64,000 nucleotides of DNA from Muricauda sp. SCSIO 65647 (GCF_021534965.1 NZ_CP091037.1:3665501-3729500); one strand, 5' to 3'. Numbered from the stretch's first letter, positions 28,171-37,213 are shown. Notes: a model not told the origin generated them from the sequence alone. Numbers and translations: made by a program.

Positions 28171-28220
28171 GCGAACCAATGAAAAACAGAAAAACAAGTC
28201 AATTTCAAAACGTCTTTTGA

Positions 28221-28254
28221 CCATTCGAGAAATGATTTCTCAAAATGGTTTTTT
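28221..28254. terminator. Orphan terminator-like hairpin
   Basis: CCATT-C-GAGAAAT-G-ATTTCTC-AA-AATGG forms a long stem with one small internal loop, followed by TTTTTT on the plus strand. No intact plus-strand gene lies upstream, so it may be a remnant of a lost gene or may stop transcription running out of the repeat region. Confidence 0.5.
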
Positions 28255-28294
28255 GGCACTTCTTCTTTTAACTAATTCAATATCCTTTAATGTT

Positions 28295-28302
28295 TATTTT
28301 TG
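28295..28302 (+). promoter_or_regulatory. Predicted -7 element of the PD40 gene pair
   Basis: TATTTTTG matches TAnnTTTG. The -33 region is weak (TTC near 28277). It lies 71 bases upstream of the first PD40 gene. Confidence 0.35.
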
Positions 28303-28373
28303 TAGTACTTGCAAAGCGAATAAAGTCCAAATGCACTTTATCTCCTTAGTGTCTAGGCATAAATGAACTAAAC

Positions 28374-29327
28374 ATGAGAACATCATTATTGTTATTTGCG
28401 ATGTTTTTTATGGTTTGCATTAATGCGTTTGCACAGGAAAGGAATTTTGATTTCCCGGAATTAAGTGGACCTTACTTAGGTCAAAAACCACCTGGTTTAA
28501 GCGCCGAAGTCTTTAGTTCCGAAATTATTTCAACAGTTGAAGGAAGAGAAATGTGTTCTGCGTTCACAGAGAATGCCAAAGAATTTTACTTTAACGCCAT
28601 CTATGATGGGACATTTTCCATTTTCGTTACCAAAGAAATTGATGGGAAATGGACAAAACCCCTACCCCTGCATTTTTCTTCTGCATTTATTGATCGTGAT
28701 TTTACCATATCACCGGATGGAAGAAGAATTTTTTTTGGTTCAAACAGACCTCGCAACAAAGGAGAAAGTAGCTTAGAGTCATTGGACATTTTTTTTATTC
28801 AAAGAAAAGAGTCGGGAGAATGGTCAAATCCAGTTAATCTCGGTCCTCCTGTGAATAGTGACTTTGGTGAGAATTATCCCTCGGTAGCAGCTAACGGAAA
28901 CCTATATTTTTTCTCATGCAGGCAAGATGGCTGGGGCGGATGTGATCTTTATTTGGCTCCATATGAACATAAGAACTATCAAGAACCTATTCTTTTGAAT
29001 GGGAACATCAATAGTAAAATGCATGACTGGGATGGTTACATCGCTCCCGATGAGAGTTATCTTATTTTTAGTTCAAAAGATCGATCGGATACGCTTGGCA
29101 CGCAAGATTTGTATGTTTCCTTTAAAAAGGAAGATAATAGCTGGACAAAGGCCAAAAATCTTGGGATTGCAGTAAATTCAGCTTATGATGAGATTTGTCC
29201 CAGTATAACTTTAGATGGAAAGTATTTGTTTTTTACGAGCAGGCGTAGGGGAAAAGAAGACATATATTGGGTATCCTCAAAGGTTATAGAAGAGTTGAAA
29301 CCCTCAGAATTACTAAGTAAAGACTAA
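28374..29327 (+). CDS. PD40 (WD40-like/TolB-like) beta-propeller secreted protein
   Basis: 317 residues with a signal peptide (cleavage near NAFAQ). Repeated PD40 blades: FTISPDGRRIFFGSNRP, NYPSVAANGNLYFFSCRQDGWGGCDLY, YIAPDESYLIFSSKDRSDTLGTQDLYVSF and CPSITLDGKYLFFTSRRRGKEDIYW. This propeller type is common in Bacteroidota envelope proteins, and its ligand is unknown. It is a tandem paralogue of the next gene (both start with a GQKPPGL motif after the signal) and is separated from it by two bases, so they form an operon. Confidence 0.82.
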   Translation: MRTSLLLFAMFFMVCINAFAQERNFDFPELSGPYLGQKPPGLSAEVFSSEIISTVEGREMCSAFTENAKEFYFNAIYDGTFSIFVTKEIDGKWTKPLPLHFSSAFIDRDFTISPDGRRIFFGSNRPRNKGESSLESLDIFFIQRKESGEWSNPVNLGPPVNSDFGENYPSVAANGNLYFFSCRQDGWGGCDLYLAPYEHKNYQEPILLNGNINSKMHDWDGYIAPDESYLIFSSKDRSDTLGTQDLYVSFKKEDNSWTKAKNLGIAVNSAYDEICPSITLDGKYLFFTSRRRGKEDIYWVSSKVIEELKPSELLSKD

Positions 29328-29329
29328 AT

Positions 29330-30262
29330 ATGACAAAACCATTACTCTCCTTTTTGGTACCAATGGTAATGCTTTGCCATCTACACTCGCAAGTAAAAAA
29401 AGACAACTATTTTGGTCAAAAACCTCCAGGACTTAAAGCAGAGTTATTTCATGATGGAAAATTGGTACTACATCCAAAAGGGGAAAATAGGAGCTTCAAT
29501 GTTTCTTTTTCGCCTGATGGCAAGGAAATGTTTTTTTCCTACTACAAAGCCACAGAGAAAAACCCGGACCCTACCTATGAAATAAAAACGTTCAAACTGG
29601 TCAATGGTAAATGGATAGGCCCTGTAACCGCTTCATTTTCTGGTAAATATTCCGATGTGGACATTAATTTCTCGCCTGATGGCAATTATGTATTCTTTGC
29701 TTCTGATAGACCACAACCAAATTCAGCCGGACTCGACATATACTATGCCATAAAAACAGAAGGCGGTTGGTCTGAGCCAATGTACGCAGGTACTGACATC
29801 AACACAAATGAAGGAGAGGTATATCCTTCTGTCTCAAAGAATAGAAACGTTTTTTTTCGTTCAACACGTCCAGGCGGCTATGGTGATGATGATCTATATC
29901 GAGCCGAATGGGTCAATGGTAATTTTATAAATGTGAAAAATCTAGGCCCGAATGTGAATTCTGTATATGGAGAAAGCAATTCGGTAATTGCGCCAGATGA
30001 GAGCTATATACTTTTCTGCACTTCGCGACCTGAAAATGACAACATTCAGCAGATTTACATTTCTTTTCAAATAGGTGAAAATATCTGGACCAAGGCCACT
30101 CCAGTCGGAGCTGAAGTGAATACCAAAGCAGGTTCCAGTGCCCCAACGCTGACAGCCGATGGCAAGTATCTTTTTTTTAAGAAAGTGAAAGAGCCTTATC
30201 GTGGCATTTATTGGATAAGCACTGAAATTTTTGAAAAATTGAGACCTCTAAATAAACAGTGA
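29330..30262 (+). CDS. PD40 beta-propeller secreted protein, paralogue of the preceding gene
   Basis: 310 residues with a signal peptide (LHSQ end). It has the same order of blades as its neighbour: FSPDGKEMFFSYYKA, FSPDGNYVFFASDRPQ, VYPSVSKNRNVFFRSTRPGGYGDDDLYRA, APDESYILFCTSRPENDNIQQIYISF and TADGKYLFFKKVK. The shared start GQKPPGLKAELF and shared architecture mark a tandem duplication followed by divergence. Function unknown. Confidence 0.82.
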   Translation: MTKPLLSFLVPMVMLCHLHSQVKKDNYFGQKPPGLKAELFHDGKLVLHPKGENRSFNVSFSPDGKEMFFSYYKATEKNPDPTYEIKTFKLVNGKWIGPVTASFSGKYSDVDINFSPDGNYVFFASDRPQPNSAGLDIYYAIKTEGGWSEPMYAGTDINTNEGEVYPSVSKNRNVFFRSTRPGGYGDDDLYRAEWVNGNFINVKNLGPNVNSVYGESNSVIAPDESYILFCTSRPENDNIQQIYISFQIGENIWTKATPVGAEVNTKAGSSAPTLTADGKYLFFKKVKEPYRGIYWISTEIFEKLRPLNKQ

Positions 30263-30496
30263 ACATAATAGATTGGTAACAATCCATTATAAAGAAACTG
30301 GGATTGAAAGTGTTGAATTTAAGGGCTGCTGTACGCTGCAGCCTTCTAGATACTTATAACTGAAAATCACTCTTAAAAATCGCAATCCCTTCAAAGGTCA
30401 ACCGCCGCACCCTTGCCCCATTGGATTTACTTTCTAAGTTTGGGCAAATTAATTGGAATAACAACACGCACCAATCGAACCATCAAACGCGATATA

Positions 30497-30808
30497 CTAA
30501 GCCCAAAGGTTTTCGATTGTATCGATACCCTCGATTTTCATCAAGTTTTCCAGGGGTTCGTCCAATACCTTGGCTATTTTCAGCAGGGAAAAAAATGTCA
30601 GGTTCCGTTCACCCTTTTCAATGAGGTTGTACCCACTACGGGAAAAACCGCAACGGTCGGCAACGAGTTTCTGTTTCATCTTTTTACTTAGCCGTATGGC
30701 ACGTAGATGCTCTCCGAGCATGCGTTGCACCACTGTCTTTAACTTTCTTTCTTCTGGGGTAAGATTGACCAAGAGGGTATTGGATTTATACAAAGTTAGC
30801 GTACACAA
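30497..30808 (-). CDS. XRE-family helix-turn-helix regulator
   Basis: 103 residues. An HTH_3 domain covers about 30-85: LGEHLRAIRLSKKMKQKLVADRCGFSRSGYNLIEKGERNLTFFSLLKIAKVLDEPLENLM. It is probably a DNA-binding repressor or antitoxin-like protein. No toxin partner is visible beside it. The start at 30808 is uncertain; an internal ATG at 30721 would leave just the HTH domain, but the intervening residues look coding. It stands alone, opposite to its neighbours. Confidence 0.75.
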   Translation of the reverse strand: MCTLTLYKSNTLLVNLTPEERKLKTVVQRMLGEHLRAIRLSKKMKQKLVADRCGFSRSGYNLIEKGERNLTFFSLLKIAKVLDEPLENLMKIEGIDTIENLWA

Positions 30809-31188
30809 TTTAAAAATAAAGGGTTCTGCTGCAATACGTTCAAAACATCCATGAACTGCAGGTTTTTATCCATAAAGAACAACCTTTGACACACGCATAT
30901 GTACCATACGCAAAATGTTGGAAAAGCAATGTGAATCAAATTACGGACGTTCAGTGTTCTTGCCACGGCCTTTCACCTATTGGCCAAGCTATCTGCAACC
31001 CTTGATATTATTTTTTCAAAGCCTACGGAAAGAAAAATATTTATACTAATTGTTGTATATAGAAATTTTTTGTTTATTTGCTCTCAACTTTTTGTAGGAA
31101 TATTTTCACATCAGTATTAATGAACCACGGGAAATAATAATTGGAACGGTATCAAACAATCAAATTGAATATCGAAAGCAGATAAGAA
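30809..31188. other. Spacer with duplicated leader, copy 1
   Basis: No gene is visible. 30826-30850 has a weak match to the dispersed repeat (GGGTTCTGCTGC). From 31049 to the ATG at 31189 the sequence (starting AATTGTTGTATATAGAAATT) is closely matched by 33576-33718. It is probably the promoter and 5' untranslated region of the lipoprotein gene at 31189. Confidence 0.7.
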
Positions 31189-31189
31189 A
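31049..31189. repeat. Duplicated 5' leader, copy 1
   Basis: About 140 bases from AATTGTTGTATATAG to ATCGAAAGCAGATAAGAAATG. Copy 2 is at 33576-33719. Both lie upstream of lipoprotein genes on the plus strand. In this copy the last base of the block completes the ATG start codon. Confidence 0.8.
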
Positions 31190-32451
31190 TGAAAACAAAA
31201 AACGTACTTCCATTACCATTATTTATGTCTTTCTTTTTTTTGAACTCCTGTTCTAATGGAGGTATAAATTTTGAAGAAAAGAAAGATAGTATCTCAAACA
31301 TACTGGACAAACAAAGTGTTCAAAATGCCCCGCTTAAAGATAAATTGACTTACAAAGAGTTTCATCTCACCTCCCTTATGGCCGAAGTAATTAAGGTTAA
31401 TCCTGATTTTGATAAAATATCAGAGTTTAAAACTAGTAAAGGGGAAAGACCTGCCGTCTACATTAAAAGCTTATTACTAGAGAATGATTTGGGGTCAAAA
31501 GATGATGTAGACCCCTCTGTTGATGCATTTACTGATTTAGAAGGTGAAACATGGCATCCCGTACTGACACTCATAAATCAAGGTGTCGGTGGAGCTGATA
31601 ATGCCACATTTGCCGTCAGTAGTTATAATGAAGATACTGGAGTAGAATTTGTTAAAGCCTATCAACTAAACGAAGTCGGAGAACTTGAATTGGTCGATGA
31701 AGATTATACCGAAGATGAATTCTCTAAGACGACCAGTAGTAAAGGTAACTTGTCAGTATATTCCTTATCACTGGTAGAATGCGGTCAACAACCCGCCGCA
31801 ATTAAGAAAATAGCTTATCAAAATTGCGGTAGAAGTGTCGGAACCATCGGAATCGGAGGTGGAACTAGTGGAATTTCAAAGACTAGTTTAAAAATCACAA
31901 AAATGAAGATAAAGGATAAAAAAGAGTCCTGGTTAGAGAAAGCCGATGTCCAGATTTATGGCTGGTTTTTTCCATTTAGATCTTCCAACTGTGAAGATAC
32001 CGCGAATGTTTGTCCACAAGGAAGCCGTGACTACACTGAAGCGATAGATATATGGTATCCTAATAATAAAAAAGGAATCAATCGACTAAATTTGCCAGAA
32101 TATCGCTTGAGCAAGTATAGCAATAGGGATGTTAGAAAAGAAAGAAATAAAACAATAAATAAACACCTCATGTATGATGACAATCGCCCTGAAAGGGAAA
32201 GCGGAGTATATTTAGCGTATGTTATTTATGAATATGACGGGTGGCCAGCCCCACGAAAGTATATTTCATTTAACAATCATAACCGCTTTGTTGACGGCCT
32301 ACCCTATCGATCCTACAATCAAAAATATCATTTTCAAATTGTTCGTGCCAATCGGGCATTTAAATGGGCCCCCGCTTTTAACGCCGTCAGACCTTTTGGT
32401 ACAAGAGTAAATAATAGCGTTATCGAGTATACCTATTCTCCAGAACAATAA
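31189..32451 (+). CDS. Lipoprotein of unknown function
   Basis: 420 residues. The signal peptide ends in a lipobox (FLNSC, about residue 21), so it should be lipid-anchored, probably at the outer membrane. I recognise no family. The N-terminal half holds TWHPVLTLINQGVGG and a stretch of acidic residues. The C-terminal half looks beta-rich (KADVQIYGWFFPF, YLAYVIYEYDGWPAPRKYISF). Two Cys pairs (near 203/213 and 266/272) could form disulfides. It is preceded by a leader shared with the lipoprotein at 33775 and followed by an outer-membrane barrel gene. Confidence 0.65.
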   Translation: MKTKNVLPLPLFMSFFFLNSCSNGGINFEEKKDSISNILDKQSVQNAPLKDKLTYKEFHLTSLMAEVIKVNPDFDKISEFKTSKGERPAVYIKSLLLENDLGSKDDVDPSVDAFTDLEGETWHPVLTLINQGVGGADNATFAVSSYNEDTGVEFVKAYQLNEVGELELVDEDYTEDEFSKTTSSKGNLSVYSLSLVECGQQPAAIKKIAYQNCGRSVGTIGIGGGTSGISKTSLKITKMKIKDKKESWLEKADVQIYGWFFPFRSSNCEDTANVCPQGSRDYTEAIDIWYPNNKKGINRLNLPEYRLSKYSNRDVRKERNKTINKHLMYDDNRPERESGVYLAYVIYEYDGWPAPRKYISFNNHNRFVDGLPYRSYNQKYHFQIVRANRAFKWAPAFNAVRPFGTRVNNSVIEYTYSPEQ

Positions 32452-32562
32452 AGAGTAATATCGACAAATTAAATACAAAAGAGGATTCATTACTTAAGTC
32501 TTTTAACATGAAACCTCTATGTTTATAAACTAATTAAATAATTGTCTTATTAGAATTATTTT

Positions 32563-33258
32563 ATGGATTCAACGAAAGAATGCATTCATAAAAAGAACTC
32601 TTTTTTTAGGCTTTTTTCGTTCATTGTGATTGCAATACCAATAATCTGTTTTTCTCAAGACTTAGAAAGAAAAGGAAAGTTTTTTTTCAGTTTAGGGCCG
32701 GAATATAGAATAACCCCTGTGTACAAACTCAACAATATCAGCCGGGAAGCCCTATTCACTAACCCTGACATGCAAAACTCTGGTATTTCGTTGAATATTG
32801 GGGTTAGCTATTACATTACAGAAAGGTTAAGTGTCGGATTTAATAACTCTTTTCGTTACGACTTAATCGTAAATGAATCGGATGGTATGGGGAATAATAC
32901 AGGTGTTTCCAATGCAAAAAACGACATAATCTTTGGATATCATTTTAGTCTGGGTTATCATTTTCCCGTTTTTAAGAATGGGGACCTGTTCGCCAATGTA
33001 GGAGTCTCTCTACTTAACCGAAACACGGGGTTTTCTATTACTGAACCGGTTTTTAATGGCAATGGCGATATAGTTGGCTCAATAACGTCCCAGATGGACT
33101 TCGGCTACGGTGCGAATAGAATATCAATAGGGTATGCAAAAGGCAAGTCTAAAGTTATGATAGGAACTTACGTCTCAACGAACACGGGCTATTTTCAGGA
33201 GACTACTACATTTTGGGTTCCCTTTATAAATTATAGCTATGATTTTGGAAAGCTATAA
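32563..33258 (+). CDS. Outer-membrane beta-barrel protein of unknown function
   Basis: 231 residues. There is an N-terminal hydrophobic segment and likely signal cleavage after CFSQ (about residue 31). The rest shows alternating beta strands with turns, such as GISLNIGVSYYITERLSVGFNNSFRYDL, IIFGYHFSLGYHFPVFKNGDLFANVGVSLL and NRISIGYAKGKSKVMIGTYVS, typical of small eight-to-ten-strand barrels. It follows the lipoprotein gene by 111 bases and could be its partner. No specific family is recognisable. Confidence 0.65.
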   Translation: MDSTKECIHKKNSFFRLFSFIVIAIPIICFSQDLERKGKFFFSLGPEYRITPVYKLNNISREALFTNPDMQNSGISLNIGVSYYITERLSVGFNNSFRYDLIVNESDGMGNNTGVSNAKNDIIFGYHFSLGYHFPVFKNGDLFANVGVSLLNRNTGFSITEPVFNGNGDIVGSITSQMDFGYGANRISIGYAKGKSKVMIGTYVSTNTGYFQETTTFWVPFINYSYDFGKL

Positions 33259-33774
33259 ATAAAACGAAAGCATTGGCAGTGAATCGGACCTCAGGTAATT
33301 CGAAAAAAGGCCATAACCATGAAACTCAACCGGAAATTGTCAATCCGAAAATTAGAAGAATGACATATACCGTTTGATATTATGTCAAAAAGCACTCCTT
33401 GCGGCACCAGTAAAATTTTATCGCTTCAGAAAGCCCTGAAACCGCCAGTTTTTCCAATTCATAAAAGGCCTTCTTCTCTTTAAAAGGAAAAACGGTATCA
33501 ATTCAAGTCTGAATAATTTTCAAAATAAAGGTTCTTAATATCTTCTTAGTTCATCAAATGAAATAACAAAAATAAAATTGTTGTATATAGAAATATTTTT
33601 GTTTATTTGCCTTCAATTATATGTAAGAATATTTTTACAGATTTTTGATAAACTACGGAAGATAATAATTGGGACAGTACCAAATAATCAAACTGAACAT
33701 CGAAAGCAGATAAGAAATAAAAAGACAAAACGAACTATTTCAAACTAGCCATTAACATTAAAATACAACATAAG
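33259..33774. other. Spacer with duplicated leader, copy 2, and possible gene debris
   Basis: About 516 bases without an intact gene. 33576-33719 is the second copy of the leader. On the minus strand around 33405-33500 a short open stretch of about 39 codons (with VFPFKEKKAFYELEKLAVSG) looks protein-like but has no start, so it may be a remnant. The final 55 bases before 33775 have no counterpart in copy 1. Confidence 0.6.
33576..33719. repeat. Duplicated 5' leader, copy 2 (start codon lost)
   Basis: Matches 31049-31189 including TTGTTGTATATAGAAAT, GATAATAATTGG and ATCGAAAGCAGATAAGAAAT. Where copy 1 reads AAATGAAAAC (start codon), this copy reads AAATAAAAAG, so the ancestral start is destroyed. 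The current gene begins 55 bases further on. Confidence 0.75.
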
Positions 33775-35211
33775 ATGAAACACTTCTACAAAGGGCCATT
33801 AGTACGGACACTCATTGCTTTGGCGATTGTCTCTTGTGAGTCTACGTCAATCGAGGGCATTGAGAATATAGAAACTGATGAATCATTGGGTGAGCGAAAA
33901 GAATTTATGAAAGAAACCTCCTTATTGATGGGCAGAGTGCTAGCAGATAGGGATGTAAGAAACGAAGTGGTATCAAAAATGGCAGAAATCGATAGCTATG
34001 GCGAATTGGCAAGCTTTTCATACTTACTGGGTGAGCGCAATGTACTGCGCAAGAACGAAGTTAAATTATTGAACACCGACAAAGCTTCGTTTTCAAAAGG
34101 AAAATCGTTGTTTAGACAGAAACTGATCGATGAAGTTGTCAATAATATTGAAGAGTATGATTACATTTCTTCTCAATTGACCGATCGAAACGTTGATGTC
34201 GGTTCCATAAGTTCAAAGTCCAATCAAGATGAAATTGGCCAAGAACTGGCCCAAATATTGGTCAACGAAGAATTGCAGATTTACTTGCCCTATGAAGACA
34301 AAATTATTGCGGGCAAGGGTTCTGAGGATGTTTTCTATGTAACCTACGACCCTTTAGAATATACAAAGACCAACGAAGCATTCAAGTACGACCCATCAAT
34401 CTCTTCCGGTATGGGGCCAACCTTGCAGCCCATTGGGCCTGTTGACGACGATTTTCTAGATGACCATCAGGTCTTTGTCCTATCACCTATAGATAGTTGT
34501 GATATTGATGGCAGGAAGTGCAGCTATGAAGAGCTGTTCCCGGTTAGGGATGAAGAGCGAAACGATATTCACCCACCTTTTGCCAAGGGACCCAAATTAT
34601 TGACCTATAATGTCAATCATAAGGATATAGAAGAAGATGATATTATCAGTACCGTAATGCCGCGTTTTCGGGTAAAGGGCAAAGATTGGTTAGGTTTTGC
34701 AGCCACTCACCAAAGAATAGAGGTGTTTCGAGGTTCACCAGATGGAAAAATTTCAGTACGCGGAGGTGCTATTACCGCTGAATCAAATGTGTACAAAATC
34801 GGTTATTTCAGGTTTCGTAAAAAAGGTGTGAAGAAAGGTTGGTGGCACAAGGTCAACAGAGAGTTCGATGCTGACTGGAATATGTCGGAAAACGAACAGG
34901 TGATCACAATTTTCTCTAAGCACAGGCTAAGGGGTGAAGTAGCTGCGGAACTGAACACCAAGGCTGGGCTCAAACTTGTCAACGGAAAGGTTATGCCCGT
35001 GGCCGAAGCGACGATTTCTTCTAAAGTAAAAATTTCTGTTGGAGGGGCCAAACTAAGGGGCAAGGTCCCGCTAACAAGAAGACAGGTACTTTCAACAATA
35101 ATAGGAAATGGCATTACCAACGAGACCTATACTGATGGTGGCGTAAAGTACAATGTCAAGAAAGTTGGTATTTTCTCTTACTATCTCAAGCATTATTACA
35201 CTAACCTTTAA
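33775..35211 (+). CDS. Lipoprotein of unknown function, possible distant relative of the 31189 gene
   Basis: 478 residues with an unusual signal peptide ending in a lipobox (AIVSC, about residue 21). The N-terminal part (about 40-170) looks helical and charged; the centre (about 250-300) holds acidic stretches (PVDDDFLDDHQ). The C-terminal part (about 300-478) is beta-rich and basic. No family is recognisable. The shared leader with the 31189 gene, plus a similar order of helical then beta-rich regions around KxxWL, hints at paralogy, but sequence identity is low and this is tentative. It ends at a hairpin terminator. Confidence 0.62.
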   Translation: MKHFYKGPLVRTLIALAIVSCESTSIEGIENIETDESLGERKEFMKETSLLMGRVLADRDVRNEVVSKMAEIDSYGELASFSYLLGERNVLRKNEVKLLNTDKASFSKGKSLFRQKLIDEVVNNIEEYDYISSQLTDRNVDVGSISSKSNQDEIGQELAQILVNEELQIYLPYEDKIIAGKGSEDVFYVTYDPLEYTKTNEAFKYDPSISSGMGPTLQPIGPVDDDFLDDHQVFVLSPIDSCDIDGRKCSYEELFPVRDEERNDIHPPFAKGPKLLTYNVNHKDIEEDDIISTVMPRFRVKGKDWLGFAATHQRIEVFRGSPDGKISVRGGAITAESNVYKIGYFRFRKKGVKKGWWHKVNREFDADWNMSENEQVITIFSKHRLRGEVAAELNTKAGLKLVNGKVMPVAEATISSKVKISVGGAKLRGKVPLTRRQVLSTIIGNGITNETYTDGGVKYNVKKVGIFSYYLKHYYTNL

Positions 35212-35218
35212 TAATTGA

Positions 35219-35246
35219 CCCCAAGGCCGATTTGGTCTTGGGGTTT
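35219..35246 (+). terminator. Rho-independent terminator after the 33775 lipoprotein gene
   Basis: CCCCAAGGCC and GGTCTTGGGG form a stem with one mismatch and a 5-base loop, followed by a short TTT. It begins eight bases after the stop codon. Confidence 0.75.
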
Positions 35247-35269
35247 ACAGCTATAAGTTATAGCCAACC

Positions 35270-35401
35270 TTACTTGCTTTGTCCATTGTATCCATACAGT
35301 ACTGTCTCTGCATCATTATAATCACAATTGACAATCAATGATGTAGCCTCATGAATACAGGTAAGCTCTTTGATTCGCTCCTTTAACTTCTGTTCGGCCA
35401 T
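35270..35401 (-). pseudogene. Relic of a PAS-type sensor kinase (43 codons)
   Basis: From an ATG at 35401 the minus strand reads MAEQKLKERIKELTCIHEAT and stops after 43 codons. The KLKERIKELTCIHE stretch is typical of the coiled linker before a PAS or GAF domain in flavobacterial histidine kinases. The remainder after about residue 20 no longer fits, and no kinase domain follows. I read it as a remnant, though a small standalone protein cannot be excluded. The rest of the 35212-35568 spacer shows nothing else. Confidence 0.45.
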
Positions 35402-35568
35402 ATACACCCGTACAACGTTCTATACTTCTAAATTTTCCATTTTCGTTAGCGCGACCTATCCATCTCGGAATTGACTTTTATCATATCTTTGATAAGATAT
35501 CGACCCTATTTTTATCGTATATATTGAAAAAACAAAACTTTCACCTCGATAAAGTTTAATCTCAAAGT

Positions 35569-36060
35569 ATGAAAAAACTATTGTATTGTCTTATACTGAC
35601 TTTCTTAATGACTTTGTTCGCATGTGAAAATAACGATGACATCTCCTCTCCAGACCCAAATCTATTTCTAGGAACCTGGCAGCTGGTAAGCTCAACAATT
35701 GATAATGACAATATTGTTTTGGATGAGTGTAGTGAAAACAGCAAATTGATTTTATATTGGTTCAGTGAACAGGATCCCGTAAATAATGCTCAACTCTATG
35801 ACTATATACTGGATGAGAACGAAGAATGCGTAATAATTGAAAATATAAATGACGCGAGTTGGGCTCCTGCGCTAAACATAGATGCTTCAGGCAACATCAC
35901 CCCAACTGTGGGTTTAAGGTTCGTATCAAAGGAAAAGGATACAGTGCTACTGGAACTGGACCGTAAAGATGAGCTACTGACCTTGAGTGGGCAATTATCA
36001 GTGGGCGGTGAATCGGTTTCCATACGGAGAGAGTACCGTAAACTATTACAACAAATTTAG
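35569..36060 (+). CDS. Lipocalin-like lipoprotein
   Basis: 163 residues. Signal peptide with lipobox LFAC (about residue 19). The mature start reads PDPNLFLGTWQLVSSTIDNDN, the GxW motif of bacterial lipocalin-like domains, followed by predicted beta strands to the C-terminal SVSIRREYRKL. Family members are small envelope lipoproteins that may bind hydrophobic ligands. It stands alone; the 220-base spacer downstream shows nothing. Confidence 0.7.
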   Translation: MKKLLYCLILTFLMTLFACENNDDISSPDPNLFLGTWQLVSSTIDNDNIVLDECSENSKLILYWFSEQDPVNNAQLYDYILDENEECVIIENINDASWAPALNIDASGNITPTVGLRFVSKEKDTVLLELDRKDELLTLSGQLSVGGESVSIRREYRKLLQQI

Positions 36061-36280
36061 TATTGACAAAAAAGTTTGGGTTTAGCTGTTAGCTGTGCTT
36101 GTCGAAAACATCTCAAAACGCCTGTAGATCTCTTGCTTCCTAGAGCCAATGTTTTAACAGAAAAGAAAAAACAGTTAGAATTCGTATTTAGTTAATTTTT
36201 AAATATGGGCTTTTGATATCTTGTTGACCTATTGTTCTTCTCTTCCCTCAGAAATTTAATTCAATTGGCAGCAGTCGCGA

Positions 36281-37165
36281 CTAAAATTTCAATTTTTCAT
36301 CTTTATCCCAAAGCCCCCAAAAAGCCCCTACGTCACCTTCGGCCCCAACTTTCCAAGATTCATCGAATGATGAAAAATAGAAAATCTCAATAGCTTCTTC
36401 TTTTGACCATTTCTGGGTATTTATGAAATACTTTATGAAATTGACCAGAGACGGATGTGCCCCATCTAGATTGGTGCCTTGACTTGGCCATCCCGTTTCT
36501 GAAATAATTACTTTTTTGCCACCCCCCGCTCGTTCAGCTTGCCTGAACATATCTTTCATGTACAAAAGGGAATAATCTAGATCACAACCTTCCCAAAACG
36601 GATAGCAATTGGCCAAAATAACATCACAAACTTCCGTTATTCTAGGCCGTTCCCGAAATTCGTAGTAGGCATCGACATAACCGACGGGCACATGTGTTAT
36701 TGCCTCTTTGCCCCTTTTGATAAAGTCCAACAATTCATCCTCGCTCAAATCGCCCCTGTACATGACCTCATTGCCTATGGCCGCAATATCTACAAAACCT
36801 TCATTAGCCAATTTTATCAGACCTTCCAACTCTCGATTGTTGATATCGGGGTCGTCGCCCAACCATGCCCCAACAAGGGTTTTGATACCATATTCTTTGG
36901 CAATGCGCGGTATGGCCTCATTGCCTTCTGTACAAGAAAATGACCGGATCCAATTTGTATAAGGCTTGATAATCTCCATTCGTCGATGGATCTGATCTTC
37001 AGAAATCTGGTCCCCAGGCTGTTGATTTTCCACATATGGGCTAAAACACAGGCCATGCATGCCCTCGTCGAGCACCTCTCGGCAAAGTAGTTTCAGCTCT
37101 TTTTCACTTTTACCAGCATAATCCAATGAGGCTAGACTAAGAAATCGTTCTGCTTTGTACGACAT
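36281..37165 (-). CDS. GH17-family beta-1,3-glucan hydrolase, cytoplasmic
   Basis: 294 residues and no signal peptide. The catalytic acid is Glu133 in AAIGNEVMYRG and the nucleophile Glu223 in VIISETGWPSQG, the GH17 signature. The family cleaves or transglycosylates beta-1,3-glucans with retention. Absence of export sequence places it in the cytoplasm, where it would act on laminari-oligosaccharides brought in by the neighbouring symporters, alongside the GH149-like phosphorylase. It is the last gene of the operon, 48 bases after the MFS gene. The palindrome AGTCGCGACT overlaps its stop. Confidence 0.88.
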   Translation of the reverse strand: MSYKAERFLSLASLDYAGKSEKELKLLCREVLDEGMHGLCFSPYVENQQPGDQISEDQIHRRMEIIKPYTNWIRSFSCTEGNEAIPRIAKEYGIKTLVGAWLGDDPDINNRELEGLIKLANEGFVDIAAIGNEVMYRGDLSEDELLDFIKRGKEAITHVPVGYVDAYYEFRERPRITEVCDVILANCYPFWEGCDLDYSLLYMKDMFRQAERAGGGKKVIISETGWPSQGTNLDGAHPSLVNFIKYFINTQKWSKEEAIEIFYFSSFDESWKVGAEGDVGAFWGLWDKDEKLKF

Positions 37166-37213
37166 TGCTTTCTACTATTTTTGTTAGTTCCTTTCTATTT
37201 TAAAACAACAAAT

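Larger units (their letters stand above)
27576..28373. other. Non-coding spacer holding the right direct repeat and promoters
   Basis: Nearly 800 AT-rich bases. 27576-27943 shows no gene and should hold the promoter of the minus-strand permease. 27944-28170 is the right copy of the direct repeat. 28221-28254 is a hairpin with a T-run. 28295-28302 is a predicted -7 element of the plus-strand PD40 gene. A plus-strand frame through the repeat is open but is a translated fragment of repeat sequence, not a gene. Confidence 0.7.

Noticed and set aside
33405-33500. Minus-strand stretch of about 39 codons with protein-like sequence
   Set aside because: It has no start codon, no continuation and no recognisable family; listed only as possible debris.
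24400-36200. Search for integrase, transposase or IS ends in the accessory region
   Set aside because: No recombinase-like protein and no terminal inverted repeats with target duplications were seen; the island idea rests only on repeats and composition.
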